A stretch of DNA of 64,000 nt from DATBLE01 sp963837265 (GTDB taxonomy: Bacteria > Actinomycetota > Thermoleophilia > Gaiellales > Gaiellaceae): NCBI GenBank assembly GCA_963837265.1, contig CAWIMQ010000007.1:186001-250000 (forward strand). Direction: 5' to 3'. The notes beneath the pieces were generated by a model. That model saw only the letters and a program-made list of their open reading frames with translations, was not told the origin of the DNA and did not search any database. Position 1 is the stretch's first letter, and the number at the start of each line of letters is the position of its first letter. Made by a program: the position numbers and the translations under genes. This document shows, piece by piece, positions 32,313 to 41,044 of the stretch.

Positions 32313-35107
32313 AGCGACAGAGCCGCGCGAGCGATCCGGTCTTGCTCGCGCAGATGGGCTGTCGGATAGCCCTCGCTCGGGCTGGCCTTCCAGGGACGAC
32401 CCACGTACCGGAGCCTGGCGCCCTCGGGCAGCGCCTCCTCCAGGCGATGGCGAATCGAGCGCCAGGCACCCATGTTCTGGGGCTCCTCCTGGGCCCAGAC
32501 GATCTCCTCGAGATGCGGGTACGACGCCGCCAGGGCGGCGGTCCGCTTCGAGGGGAACGGGTACAGCTGCTCGACCCGCGCGACGGCCACCGCGCCGGCG
32601 CCCGGACGGAGCTCGTGGCCTGCGATGTCGTAGTAGACCTTGCCCGTGCAGAGAACGAGCCGCCGGACGCGCTCCCTGCCAGCGCCGGCGTCGTCGAGCA
32701 CGGGCTCGAACGAGCCCTCCGCGAGGTCGGCCAGCGCCGATGCGGCCTCGCGCAGCCGGAGGAGCCCCTTCGGCGTCATCACCACGAGCGGCCGCGCGAC
32801 CGGGTCCAGCGCCTGCCGGCGCAGCAGGTGGAAGTACTGGGCGGCGGTCGACGGGTTGGCGACGCGGATGTTGTCCTGCGCGGTGGACTGGAGAAAGCGC
32901 TCGAGGCGGGCGCTGGAGTGCTCCGGGCCGTTTCCCTCGTAGCCGTGCGGGAGGAGGAAGGTCAGGCGAAGGGTCTCGCCCCACTTCGAGAGCCCGGCGA
33001 AGACGAACTGGTCGAGAATCACCTGCGCCCCGTTCACGAAGTCGCCGAACTGCGCCTCCCAGAGGACGAGCGCCTCGGGCGCGGCGACCGAGTAGCCGTA
33101 CTCGAAGCCGACGGCCGCGTACTCGGAGAGCGTCGAGTTGTGCACCTCGAACGAGGCGGTCGCGCCCTCGACGTTCTGGATCGGCGCATAACGCTCGCCG
33201 GTGCCGGCGTCGTGGAGGACGAGGTGGCGGTGCGAGAACGTCCCTCGCTCGGTGTCCTGGCCGGTGAGGCGTACCGGGATGCCCTCGGCCAGCAGGCTTG
33301 CGAACGCGAGCGCCTCGGCCTGGCCCCAGTCGATCCCGCCCTCGTCGAGCGCCGCCCGGCGCCGCTCGAGCTGGCGGGCCAGCTTCGGATGGACGGTGAA
33401 GTGGTCGGGAACGGAGAGGAGCGCGCGCTCGAGCACGCGCAACCGCCCGGCCGGGACGGCGGTGACGATCGTGCTCGAGCGGCGCCCCGGCGGGGGGCGA
33501 CGTTCCGGGGCCGGCCCTGCGCCGACGAAGCTCTCCTTCAACCGCTGGTGGGCGTCCCTGAGCGCCTTCTCGGCCCGAGCCTCGAGGCCCTGCGCCTCGT
33601 CCGCGGTGATCGTCCCCTCCTCCACCAACCGGGCCGCGAACTGCTCGCGGACGGTCGGATGCTCGGCGATCCGCTGCGCCATCAGCGGCTGCGTGTACCC
33701 CGGCTCGTCCTGCTCGTTGTGACCGAACCGGCGGTAGCCGACCAGGTCGACGACGACGTCGTGCCCGAACCGGCGCCGGAACGCGAGCGCGAGCCGGATC
33801 GCCGACACGGCCGCCTCGGGGTCGTCGGCGTTGACGTGGATGATCGGGATGTCGAAGCCTTTCGCCAGGTCGCTCGAGTAACGGGTGGAGCGGCCCTCGG
33901 CCGGATCCGTGGTGAAGCCGATCTGGTTGTTCGCGATCAGGTGGAGCGTCCCGCCGGTCGAGTAGCCGCCGAGCCCCTCGAGGTTGAGCGTCTCGGCGAC
34001 GACGCCCTGCCCGGCGAAGGAGGCGTCGCCGTGGATCAGGATCGGCAGCGCGACGCCCGGGTCGTGGACGCCGGATCGCGTCGAGCGGTCGGTCTGCTCG
34101 GCGCGGGTGCGGCCCTCGACCACGGGGTCGACGGCCTCCAGGTGGCTCGGGTTCGCGCAGAGGGTGACCGAGATCTCGCCGGCGGCCGTCTTGCGGGTGC
34201 CTGCTGCCCCCAGGTGGTACTTGACGTCGCCGGAGCCGCCCTCCGAGCCCGAGACGATCGCCTCGATCGTCCGCTCGCCCTCGAATTCCCGCAGGATCGC
34301 CTCGTAAGGCTGACCGATCGTGTGGGCGAGAACGCTCAGGCGACCACGGTGCGCCATTCCCAGCACGACCTCGTGGGCGCCGTCGTCGGCGCCGTGCTCG
34401 ACCGCCTCGTCGAGCATCGGCACCAGCACGTCGAGACCCTCGAGCGAGAACTGCTTCTGGCCGAGGAACGCCCGCCGGAGGTAGCGCTCGAACCCCTCCA
34501 CCTCCGAGAGCCGCTCGAGCAGCTTGCGCTTCTCGTCCGCGGACAGCGGCCGGCGATAGCGCCCCGACTCGATCGCCTGGCGCAGCCACACCCGCCGCTC
34601 GTGCTCGGCGATGTGCTCGATCTCGTAGGCCATCGTCCCGCAGTAGGTCTCGTGCAGGCGTGGAAGCGCGTCGGCGAGCGTCTCGGCGGGGACGGACAGG
34701 CGGAGGAGCGACGCCGGGATCTGCGCCTGGAGCTCGGGCGTCAGCCTGGGGACGAGGCGCTCCGGCTCGAGCGCGGGGTCGCCCACGGGCTCTGAGCCGA
34801 GGGGGTCGAGGCGCGCGGCGAGATGGCCGTGCATGCGGTACGCCTTGACGAGCGCCATCGCGGCGGCAACGCCGCCGAGGAGCCTGCGGTCGGGGGCAGC
34901 GGCCGCCGGCGGCCCGGCCCCGTTTCCGTTCCCTTGCCGCTCGAGCCGCTCGAGCAGGCGTGCCAGACCGGGCAGGCCGGCGAGGACGTCGCTTCTCCCG
35001 CTCTCGAACAGCGAGCGCCACTCGGACGGGACCGAGTCCGGGTTCTCGAGATACTGCTCGAGGATCTCGTTCGCATACCCCGCGTTCAGCGCGTCGACGC
35101 CGGCCAT
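32309..35107 (-). CDS. sucA: 2-oxoglutarate dehydrogenase E1 component
   Basis: The 932-residue thiamine-diphosphate enzyme decarboxylates 2-oxoglutarate in the TCA cycle. It opens with the lipoyl-E2 interacting segment (NAGYANEILEQYLENPDSVPSEW). It then has the E1 core with YCGTMAYEIEHI, MAHRGRLSVLAH, ANPSHLEAVDPVVEG, the ThDP motif GDASFAGQGVVAE to NNQIGFTT, and RFGHNEQDEP. The end includes EEPQNMGAW. Unlike mycobacterial Kgd it has no fused E2 domain, so it needs a separate SucB, which is not in the window. Length is normal. Confidence 0.95.
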   Translation of the reverse strand: MAGVDALNAGYANEILEQYLENPDSVPSEWRSLFESGRSDVLAGLPGLARLLERLERQGNGNGAGPPAAAAPDRRLLGGVAAAMALVKAYRMHGHLAARLDPLGSEPVGDPALEPERLVPRLTPELQAQIPASLLRLSVPAETLADALPRLHETYCGTMAYEIEHIAEHERRVWLRQAIESGRYRRPLSADEKRKLLERLSEVEGFERYLRRAFLGQKQFSLEGLDVLVPMLDEAVEHGADDGAHEVVLGMAHRGRLSVLAHTIGQPYEAILREFEGERTIEAIVSGSEGGSGDVKYHLGAAGTRKTAAGEISVTLCANPSHLEAVDPVVEGRTRAEQTDRSTRSGVHDPGVALPILIHGDASFAGQGVVAETLNLEGLGGYSTGGTLHLIANNQIGFTTDPAEGRSTRYSSDLAKGFDIPIIHVNADDPEAAVSAIRLALAFRRRFGHDVVVDLVGYRRFGHNEQDEPGYTQPLMAQRIAEHPTVREQFAARLVEEGTITADEAQGLEARAEKALRDAHQRLKESFVGAGPAPERRPPPGRRSSTIVTAVPAGRLRVLERALLSVPDHFTVHPKLARQLERRRAALDEGGIDWGQAEALAFASLLAEGIPVRLTGQDTERGTFSHRHLVLHDAGTGERYAPIQNVEGATASFEVHNSTLSEYAAVGFEYGYSVAAPEALVLWEAQFGDFVNGAQVILDQFVFAGLSKWGETLRLTFLLPHGYEGNGPEHSSARLERFLQSTAQDNIRVANPSTAAQYFHLLRRQALDPVARPLVVMTPKGLLRLREAASALADLAEGSFEPVLDDAGAGRERVRRLVLCTGKVYYDIAGHELRPGAGAVAVARVEQLYPFPSKRTAALAASYPHLEEIVWAQEEPQNMGAWRSIRHRLEEALPEGARLRYVGRPWKASPSEGYPTAHLREQDRIARAALSL

Positions 35108-35138
35108 ACGGGTGTTGTAGCAGCGCCGAGGCGGGCTG

Positions 35139-35438
35139 CTAGAAGAGCGGTCGCCGCGTGACCACGGCGATGGCCATTCCGAGCACCCAGCACACGCCGG
35201 CGATCGCCACCGCGGCCGCGGCGAGCCTCCGGTGGCGTCCGCCGATGCCCGCCGCGGTGAGTGCCAGCGCGACGGCGGCCACGCCGATCCGAATCGGCCG
35301 CATCTCGATGTTCGTGCCGGACACGCTCAGGTTCAGATCAGTCGCGCCGAGTAGCGCGACGAAGATCGCGGTCGCCGACATCAGGCCGGCGAGGGTGTCG
35401 AGCCCCTCCCGCCGGCGCGCCGCCTCGGGAGCGATCAC
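35139..35438 (-). CDS. Small membrane protein
   Basis: The 99-residue product starts at a GTG that overlaps the upstream stop (GTGA). It has about three hydrophobic helices (LAGLMSATAIFVALLGATDL, IGVAAVALALTAAGIGG, LAAAAVAIAGVCWVLGMAIAV). The arginine-rich linkers fit the positive-inside rule. It forms a pair with the preceding membrane protein and lies downstream of the azole-peptide exporter genes, but it need not belong to that cluster. Function unknown. Confidence 0.55.
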   Translation of the reverse strand: MIAPEAARRREGLDTLAGLMSATAIFVALLGATDLNLSVSGTNIEMRPIRIGVAAVALALTAAGIGGRHRRLAAAAVAIAGVCWVLGMAIAVVTRRPLF

Positions 35439-35689
35439 CGCTCCACCTCGGAGTGGGCGATCCTCCGCCGGTAGCCACGCGACGGCGTCCCGTGCGGGCC
35501 GCGCCCCGGCCGCCGCGGCCGGAGCCGCGAGAACCGCCAGCCCGGCCTCGGGTCGATCTCGATCGTCACCGGCCGAAGCGCCGGCTCGAGCGGTCTCGGC
35601 TCCTTCCGGATCGCCCACCAGACCACCAGGCAGAGGTAGACAACCGGGATCTTGAGGATGACGAGCATCCAGATCAGCTCCCAGGTCAT
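35435..35689 (-). CDS. Small single-pass membrane protein
   Basis: The 84-residue product has an N-terminal transmembrane helix (LIWMLVILKIPVVYLCLVVWWAI). A cytoplasmic basic tail follows (PALRPVTIEIDPRPGWRFSR, then many arginines). It lies 43 bases after the ABC permease gene, coupled to the next small membrane protein. Family not recognised. Confidence 0.55.
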   Translation of the reverse strand: MTWELIWMLVILKIPVVYLCLVVWWAIRKEPRPLEPALRPVTIEIDPRPGWRFSRLRPRRPGRGPHGTPSRGYRRRIAHSEVER

Positions 35690-35732
35690 TGCGGCATTCT
35701 AGGCAATTCCGACCATGCCGTCGCCGGCGGGG

Positions 35733-36461
35733 TCAGCGGTACCGTCTCCCCTCGTCGCGGCGGTATGCCCAGGCGGCAACTGCTGAGAAGGCGACAACCC
35801 AGGCAGCGAGGGAGAGCCAGTCGCGGGGCTTCCAGAGATGCCCCTGCGCCGCCCCCCGCAGGACCTCTGCGAACGGGCGCGCCGGTACGTAGGGGGACAC
35901 TGCGCGGACCGACTCGGGCAAGCGCTCGGGTGTGGTCCAGAGCGCACCCAGAAACGAGAGCACGAGGTAGAGCAGGTTCGCGACGGGGAGAGCGGCCCGA
36001 GGCGACACGAGGTAGCCGAGCGAGACCCCGAGGAGCGAGAACGGGATCGCCCCGAACGCGAGCGCGACCGCCAGGGCAACCCAGCGAGTGGCCGAGAGGC
36101 GTGCGTCCGTCGTCGCGACCGCGACCACGGCGACGAGCGCGGCCGAGGCAAGTCCGAAGACCCCCGCCGAGAGGACGCGCGCGGCAAACCGCGTTCGCAG
36201 CCGGAGCGGCAGGGTGCGAAGGAAGCGCTCCCAGGGCGATTCTCGCTCGGCCGCGATGCCGACGCCGAACTGGAAGAAGGCCACCGCGAGCACGGCGAAG
36301 CCGGTGAAGGAGGCCAGGAGCAGGTCGGCGTCGACGCCGGGACGCGGAGCGACGAAGAGCAGGAAGAACAGGGCGGGGAAGGCGAGCGTCGGGACGCTGA
36401 AGGCCGGATACCGGAGAAGCTCGAGCGTCGCCATCCGGGCGTGGAGGAGCACCAGCCTCAC
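35733..36461 (-). CDS. ABC-2 type permease of the azole-peptide cluster
   Basis: The 242-residue protein has six helices and belongs to the ABC-2 permease family. AERESPWERFLRTLPLRLRTRFAARVL is the cytoplasmic coupling-loop region. Together with the overlapping ATPase gene it would form an exporter. In streptolysin S-type clusters such transporters (SagGHI) export the modified peptide. Its GTG start overlaps the stop of the ATPase gene by four bases, and it is the last gene of the cluster. Confidence 0.8.
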   Translation of the reverse strand: MRLVLLHARMATLELLRYPAFSVPTLAFPALFFLLFVAPRPGVDADLLLASFTGFAVLAVAFFQFGVGIAAERESPWERFLRTLPLRLRTRFAARVLSAGVFGLASAALVAVVAVATTDARLSATRWVALAVALAFGAIPFSLLGVSLGYLVSPRAALPVANLLYLVLSFLGALWTTPERLPESVRAVSPYVPARPFAEVLRGAAQGHLWKPRDWLSLAAWVVAFSAVAAWAYRRDEGRRYR

Positions 36462-37165
36462 GGCGCGGCCTCCGTGAGCGCGAGGAATGCCTCTTCCAGA
36501 TCGGCCGTCCGCGTCCGGTCGGCGAGCTCGGAAGGGCTGCCCTCGGCGACGACCGCGCCTCTCGAGAGGACGACGACCCGCGAAGCAAGTCGCTCCGCCT
36601 CCTCGAGATGGTGCGTCGTCAGCAGAACCGTTCCTCCCTGTCCGGCGTACGCGGCGACTTCGCGCCAGACGCTCCGGCGGACGTCGGCGTCGAGGCCGGC
36701 GGTCGGCTCGTCGAGGAAGACGGCGCGCGGGCGCGGGGCGAAGGCGAGCGCGACGGAGAGGCGGCGGCGCTCTCCTCCCGACAGCCCGCCGGCCTGACGC
36801 CGCGCGAGCGCCGACAGCCCGAATCGATCGAGCACCTCGCGGGCCGGCAGCGGCTCCTCGAAGTGCCCACGCACGAGGTCGACGATCTCGCCCACCGTCA
36901 ACGTCGGCGGAAAGCCGACCTCCTGCGGGGTGACTCCGATCCGGCTGCGTGCAGCGAGCCTGCGCGGGTCGCGCCCGAACACCTCTGCGCGGCCCTCGTC
37001 GGGGCGCCGTAGCCCCAGCAGGATCGAAAGAGCCGTCGTCTTGCCGGCCCCGTTCGGGCCCAGAAGCGCGACCACCTCGCCCGGCCGCACGGCCACGTCG
37101 ACCCGATCGAGTGCGACCGCCGCCCCGAACCGCTTCGTCACGGCGTGCAGCGCGGCGGCAATCAC
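36458..37165 (-). CDS. ABC transporter ATPase of the azole-peptide cluster
   Basis: The 235-residue nucleotide-binding subunit has Walker A GPNGAGKTT (about residue 37), a Q-loop in IGVTPQEVGF and ABC signature LSGGERRRLSVA. Walker B is AVFLDEPTAGLDAD, and the switch histidine is in TTHHLEEAERL. The GTG start overlaps the CPBP stop. With the following permease it forms an exporter, most likely for the RiPP made by this gene cluster. Confidence 0.9.
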   Translation of the reverse strand: MIAAALHAVTKRFGAAVALDRVDVAVRPGEVVALLGPNGAGKTTALSILLGLRRPDEGRAEVFGRDPRRLAARSRIGVTPQEVGFPPTLTVGEIVDLVRGHFEEPLPAREVLDRFGLSALARRQAGGLSGGERRRLSVALAFAPRPRAVFLDEPTAGLDADVRRSVWREVAAYAGQGGTVLLTTHHLEEAERLASRVVVLSRGAVVAEGSPSELADRTRTADLEEAFLALTEAAP

Positions 37166-37560
37166 GCGGGCGGGCGAGGAAGCCGCGCCTGCACGGCGAG
37201 ATCGACGAGGAGGTTGTAGGTCACATGGGCGAGGATCGCGGCCGCGAGACCGCCGCACAGAAACGCGCCTCCGAAGCCCCCTCCCGTGGCCAGGTGCACG
37301 ATGCTCCTGCGGCCGTGCGACCGGTGATGCGAGGCGGCGAAGCCGGCGCAGGTGACGGCCAGCGCGCCGAGCGAGCCGAAGACGGGAACGAGCGCTGCGA
37401 GAGCGACGCCCCGCCACAGGATCTCCTCGTAAGCGGCCGCGGCGGCCAGGTATGCAGCCCGTGCAACGAGGACGCGCCTTCCCCGGGGCGGGAGCCGCAC
37501 CGCCGGCGCGGCATGCGCGAGCAGGACGAAGAGGCCGATCCCGACAGCCGGCCCGGTCAC
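37162..37560 (-). CDS. CPBP-family membrane protease
   Basis: The 132-residue product from GTG contains YEEILWRGVALAAL (the EExxxR motif), the SHH histidines of motif 2, and LAHVTYNLLVDL with a later histidine. These are ABI/CPBP protease landmarks. In streptolysin-type clusters a CPBP protein (SagE) serves leader cleavage or immunity. The frame stays open upstream to 37662, just after the previous TGA. There a CTG would add a further transmembrane helix (RLLLWGTAFVAAGAAGL) and give 166 residues, closer to the family. The GTG is the conservative choice. Confidence 0.75.
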   Translation of the reverse strand: MTGPAVGIGLFVLLAHAAPAVRLPPRGRRVLVARAAYLAAAAAYEEILWRGVALAALVPVFGSLGALAVTCAGFAASHHRSHGRRSIVHLATGGGFGGAFLCGGLAAAILAHVTYNLLVDLAVQARLPRPPA

Positions 37561-37663
37561 GACCCCACCGAAGCCGGGCTCGAGCGGCCGCCACGCGGGC
37601 AGGCCCGCCGCTCCTGCGGCGACGAACGCCGTCCCCCAGAGGAGAAGCCGGCCCTTGATCAGC

Positions 37664-38506
37664 TCAGCGGCCGTCTGCCCTCCCCAGAGCGATCGTGTAC
37701 AGCGCCGACTCGTTGACGCCGTCCAGGCCGAGGAGCTCGTCGGTCTGGCGGTCGTAGAAGCCGCCGAGCGGGACGGCGTCGAGCCCCAGGGCGGTGGCCG
37801 CGAGAACGACGTTCTGCGCGAGGTGACCGGCCTCGAGGAGCGCGAAGCGGTAGCCGCGTAGCCCGTACTTGAATCGCGTGCGCCCGAAGATCGCCGCGAT
37901 CACGAGCAGCACCGCACACCTGCCGGCGATCTCCGGATACGTCGAGAGCGCGGCGACCTCGTCGCCGCCCAGGCCGTGCCGGAGCTCTTCCAGCGCGGGC
38001 GCGAGCGGATCGAAGTGATACAGGCCGGGCTCGAGCCCTTCGACGCGCAGGACGGCGGCGAAGACCTCGAGCGGGTACAGCGCGCCTCCGGACGGGACCG
38101 CACGCAGCGAGAGCGACGACCGGCCCTCGGGCGCCTGCAGGGTCGTGGTCACCCCGTAGCCTGCGTACAGAAGTGCCGCCACCTCCTCGGCAAGAAGCGG
38201 CTTCGGGCCGAAGTCGCGCCGGGATCGACGTAACGCGATCGCCTGCCAGAGCGGCATCTCGGGCCGTCGCGGCGGAGGCAGCGCCCGGGCGGGGACGGGG
38301 AAGCGCTTCACCGAGCGCGTCGAGGAGAGCTGGAGCTCGGGGGTGAGCTCCAGGCGTCGCGCGCCCTCGATCTGTCGCCCCACCTGTCGGGGCGACACCT
38401 TCGATGCCTCGTGGTAGGCCTCGGCGGGGTCATCGAGATCGGGCCTTCTTCCGTAGACGAGCTCGGCCCAGCGAGCGGTCTGACGCTGGGCGGGGACGGC
38501 TCTCAT
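37664..38506 (-). CDS. SagB-type azoline dehydrogenase
   Basis: The 280-residue protein is a nitroreductase-fold FMN enzyme of the SagB/ThcOx group, which oxidises thiazolines and oxazolines to aromatic azoles. Key features are IALRRSRRDFGPKPLL at the FMN phosphate site, RAVPSGGALYPLEVFAAV, LYHFDPLAPALEELR and FALLEAGHLAQNVVLAATALGLDAVPLGGF. The ATG overlaps the stop of the YcaO gene, so the two are coupled. With it and the E1-like protein it completes an azole-forming synthetase. Confidence 0.9.
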   Translation of the reverse strand: MRAVPAQRQTARWAELVYGRRPDLDDPAEAYHEASKVSPRQVGRQIEGARRLELTPELQLSSTRSVKRFPVPARALPPPRRPEMPLWQAIALRRSRRDFGPKPLLAEEVAALLYAGYGVTTTLQAPEGRSSLSLRAVPSGGALYPLEVFAAVLRVEGLEPGLYHFDPLAPALEELRHGLGGDEVAALSTYPEIAGRCAVLLVIAAIFGRTRFKYGLRGYRFALLEAGHLAQNVVLAATALGLDAVPLGGFYDRQTDELLGLDGVNESALYTIALGRADGR

Positions 38507-39849
38507 GGAAACGGGTGCGGATCGGGATTGAGGTCGGTCGCCGCCAGCGGGGCGACCGCCAGCCCGGCTTCGTACGCAGCGTGGTACATCCGACGCCCCC
38601 CGAGGAACCGCACGCCCTCGACGACGTCGAGCGGGCACAGCTCGGGGGCAACCGCCCGGACGACGCGGAGCCCCGCAGCAAGGACATCCGGACTGGTCAC
38701 GTCGACCGCATACGCGGAGACGCCCCGGCCGGCCAACCGGTCCGCGAGCGCCTCGATCTGCTCGAGCACGTTCTCGCCCTCGAGCGGTGGCACGGTCTCG
38801 GCGGCGCGTCGTTCCGGAGACGCGTCGAGAAAGCCGGCGCGGGCTGCCCGCTCGGGAGGCGCGTAGTGGAGCGTGTGCCCCTCGAAGCTCCTGATCTCGC
38901 CCTGAGGCAGGTCGACTCGCTCCGGGCTCTCGAGCGCGACGTCGCGCACCCAGCGGTGCACGGAGAAAGCCTCCGCCAGGGCCTTACGCCAGGCGACCGC
39001 TACCGTAGTCGTCGCGGCCGCGCCAACGCCGAGCGCGCCGAGTTGGCCGGGACGGCCGTGTACGACGCCGAGCACCGCCGGGATTCCGAAGAAGCTGCTC
39101 AGGTCGACTGCGGAGTACTGCAGCGCGGCAGGGTCGAAGTACCGCTCGGCGAGCCGTGCCAGTTCGCGGTCGGCGGCCCAGTCGAGCAGCGGCAGCGAGA
39201 GCCGGTTGTGCCAGACGATCATGAACGCGTCCCGCTCGACGAGCTCGAGCAGACCCGTGAGGACTGCCTCCTCCAGGGTCGGTGCGCAGGCGAGCCCGCT
39301 GCTGGTCGCGTGGCCGATGCGGCCCTCCTCACGTGCGTGACGGCGGGCGGGCATGTAGACGAGCTGCGCGGGCAGCAGCGCCGGCTCGCCCCCCGGAAGA
39401 GCGAACCCCTCGACCCAGCCGACGACCGTGTCGCGACGAAACCGGACGAACGGGAACCCCGGGCTGTCGTATTGCGCGTCGGCGAAGAGGGCGAATCGCT
39501 CGGGCGCGACTGCCGAGGGCCCGACCTCGGCCGCCGAGCCGGAGCGGATCCGGCCGTCGGGGACGTACGAGGCCGAGTATCGCTCGAGCGCCTCGCCGAT
39601 CGCCGCCGCCTCGGCGCGCGCGCGGTCCCAGTGCTCGCTGCCCGTGTACGTGTCCAGGCCCTCTCCGATCGTTGCCCGGGCATCGGCGAGCTCGCAGCCG
39701 ACGCTGACGAGCCGGTGCTCGTCTGGTGCGGCCATGGTCTCGGCCACGCTGCGCACGACGCCGGTCAACGGCGAGACGAACGACCTCAGCCGCACGAGCG
39801 ACTCGCCGACCGGGGTCGGCCCAACCGGGTGGAGCTCAACGGCGGACAA
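38503..39849 (-). CDS. YcaO cyclodehydratase of a TOMM cluster
   Basis: The 448-residue protein is a YcaO-domain enzyme that activates peptide amides with ATP to cyclise Cys, Ser or Thr into azolines. ATP-site motifs are visible: AIGEALERYSA (SxxExxER type) and LLELVERDAFMIVWHN. LNPDPHPFP ends the chain with PxPxP, the C-terminal signature of azoline-forming YcaO proteins. Usual length is about 400-450. It lacks a fused leader-binding domain; that part is encoded by the preceding, overlapping gene (14 bases). I judge the assignment firm. Confidence 0.95.
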   Translation of the reverse strand: MSAVELHPVGPTPVGESLVRLRSFVSPLTGVVRSVAETMAAPDEHRLVSVGCELADARATIGEGLDTYTGSEHWDRARAEAAAIGEALERYSASYVPDGRIRSGSAAEVGPSAVAPERFALFADAQYDSPGFPFVRFRRDTVVGWVEGFALPGGEPALLPAQLVYMPARRHAREEGRIGHATSSGLACAPTLEEAVLTGLLELVERDAFMIVWHNRLSLPLLDWAADRELARLAERYFDPAALQYSAVDLSSFFGIPAVLGVVHGRPGQLGALGVGAAATTTVAVAWRKALAEAFSVHRWVRDVALESPERVDLPQGEIRSFEGHTLHYAPPERAARAGFLDASPERRAAETVPPLEGENVLEQIEALADRLAGRGVSAYAVDVTSPDVLAAGLRVVRAVAPELCPLDVVEGVRFLGGRRMYHAAYEAGLAVAPLAATDLNPDPHPFP

Positions 39850-40795
39850 CCGGCATCTCCTTGAACCAGGGAAGCGGAGTCGACCGGTCCGCCAGCCCCG
39901 AGCACCGCGGACAGCGTGGGACGCGATGGACGTGGTGCAGCGTCAGCGAGACCGCCGGCACCAGCTCGACCGCGTAGAACGCGGCGGGCGAGTAGTGGTC
40001 GTCGAGGACGAGCCGCCCGAGAGCGATCTGGGCTGCCAGGCCCGCGACGAGCGCGTCCACCGGCTGCGCAGCCGGGTAGGCGGCGGGCGCGCGCGCGAGC
40101 AGCGCGAGCTCCGCGGCCGCGTCGGACGTCGCCGTCCTCCGGAGCCGGAAGCATTCGTAACAGCATGTCTCGCCCGGCAGATAGAGCGGGCCGACGCCGG
40201 CATGGCGGCCGTCGAACGGGAGCACCTGCAACCACGGAGCCCGGAGCTCGAGTGCCGTGTCGTTCCACTCCGAGAGCACGGGGAGCTGCGCCGGGGAGGG
40301 CGCGCAGATGACGAGATCGAACCCTTCGGCGATCTTCTCGGCCCGCTCGACCTGTGCCCCGGCGGCCCGCAGCAGACGGGCGGTCTCCACCCCGACAGGC
40401 CCCTCGCCCACGATTGCCACCGAACTGGCGGCGACCGCTGCGGCGACGGCGCTCGGCGACCGTCCCGGCTGCAGGGACGCGAGGAGGCTCGCAGTGCGGG
40501 CGCACGGCGCGGGGGCGTCGTCGACCGGCGGGCCGTCGACGAGCAGACCGGCGGCTGCGAGCGCGGACAGGGCATTCTCGACCGCCGGTCGCGCCGCCTC
40601 GCCGACGACCAGGACGACCTCGTCCACGGTGCGGCGTCCGTCGAGGAGCGGCAAGAGGGCGGGGAGCAGACGTTTCGACGCCCCGCCCTCCAGGCTGACG
40701 ATTCGCTGACCGTACTCGAGCACGACCGAGCCCCTTCCGTGCGCGAGCCGGTACCAGGGCGCGAGGTAGGGGAGCTGCGGTAGCGCCCGGCCCAT
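39836..40795 (-). CDS. E1-like (ThiF-type) leader-binding partner of the cyclodehydratase
   Basis: The 319-residue protein matches the TOMM cyclodehydratase partner group. An N-terminal winged-helix, RRE-like part (residues 20-90: VVLEYGQRIVSLEGGASKRLL) binds the precursor leader. A Rossmann-like half is degenerate (SSVAIVGEGPVGVETARLLRAAG). Zinc cysteines are CCYECF near the middle and CPRC near the end. It delivers the precursor peptide to YcaO. Its gene lies 56 bases after the precursor gene and overlaps ycaO by 14 bases. Confidence 0.85.
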   Translation of the reverse strand: MGRALPQLPYLAPWYRLAHGRGSVVLEYGQRIVSLEGGASKRLLPALLPLLDGRRTVDEVVLVVGEAARPAVENALSALAAAGLLVDGPPVDDAPAPCARTASLLASLQPGRSPSAVAAAVAASSVAIVGEGPVGVETARLLRAAGAQVERAEKIAEGFDLVICAPSPAQLPVLSEWNDTALELRAPWLQVLPFDGRHAGVGPLYLPGETCCYECFRLRRTATSDAAAELALLARAPAAYPAAQPVDALVAGLAAQIALGRLVLDDHYSPAAFYAVELVPAVSLTLHHVHRVPRCPRCSGLADRSTPLPWFKEMPVVRR

Positions 40796-40851
40796 TCTTC
40801 AGCGCCCACCGCGCCGGGGAAGAGACCGGAGCCGCCGAGCCGGAGCTCCTG

Positions 40852-41004
40852 CTACCAGCTGAGCTTGCAGCAGGTCAGGCTCGACGACGAGCCCGTGCAG
40901 GAGGACGAGCCGTTGGGATCTCCTGCCTGGGCGTAGAGGGCATTGCGGAAGCCCTTCTCGTGCACGGTCAGGTCGAGCAGCTCCTCGCTGAGCTCTGTGA
41001 ACAT
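40852..41004 (-). CDS. Azole-peptide (TOMM) precursor peptide
   Basis: A 50-residue frame opens with AAAGGAGG five bases before the ATG, one of the best ribosome-binding sites in the window. The N-terminal leader is acidic and helical (MFTELSEELLDLTVHEKG, FRNALYAQAGD). The C-terminal core is SSSCTGSSSSLTCCKLSW, with eight Ser, two Thr and three Cys among 18 residues, ideal substrates for heterocyclisation. It sits directly upstream of the E1-like, YcaO and SagB genes on the same strand. The gene is too short for most gene finders. The exact cleavage site and modified residues are inference. Confidence 0.88.
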   Translation of the reverse strand: MFTELSEELLDLTVHEKGFRNALYAQAGDPNGSSSCTGSSSSLTCCKLSW

Positions 41005-41044
41005 GGATGCCTCCTTTGCTGGTTGCCATCTCGGGCAACGTTAG

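Noticed and set aside
31965..35021. Long frame of over 1000 codons overlapping sucA on the same strand
   Set aside because: Shifted reading of sucA with Arg-rich composition; all E1 motifs lie in the other frame.
40799..41038. 79-codon minus-strand frame over the precursor peptide region
   Set aside because: Arg/Pro-rich and without a ribosome-binding site; the 50-codon frame has the strong site and a leader-core layout.
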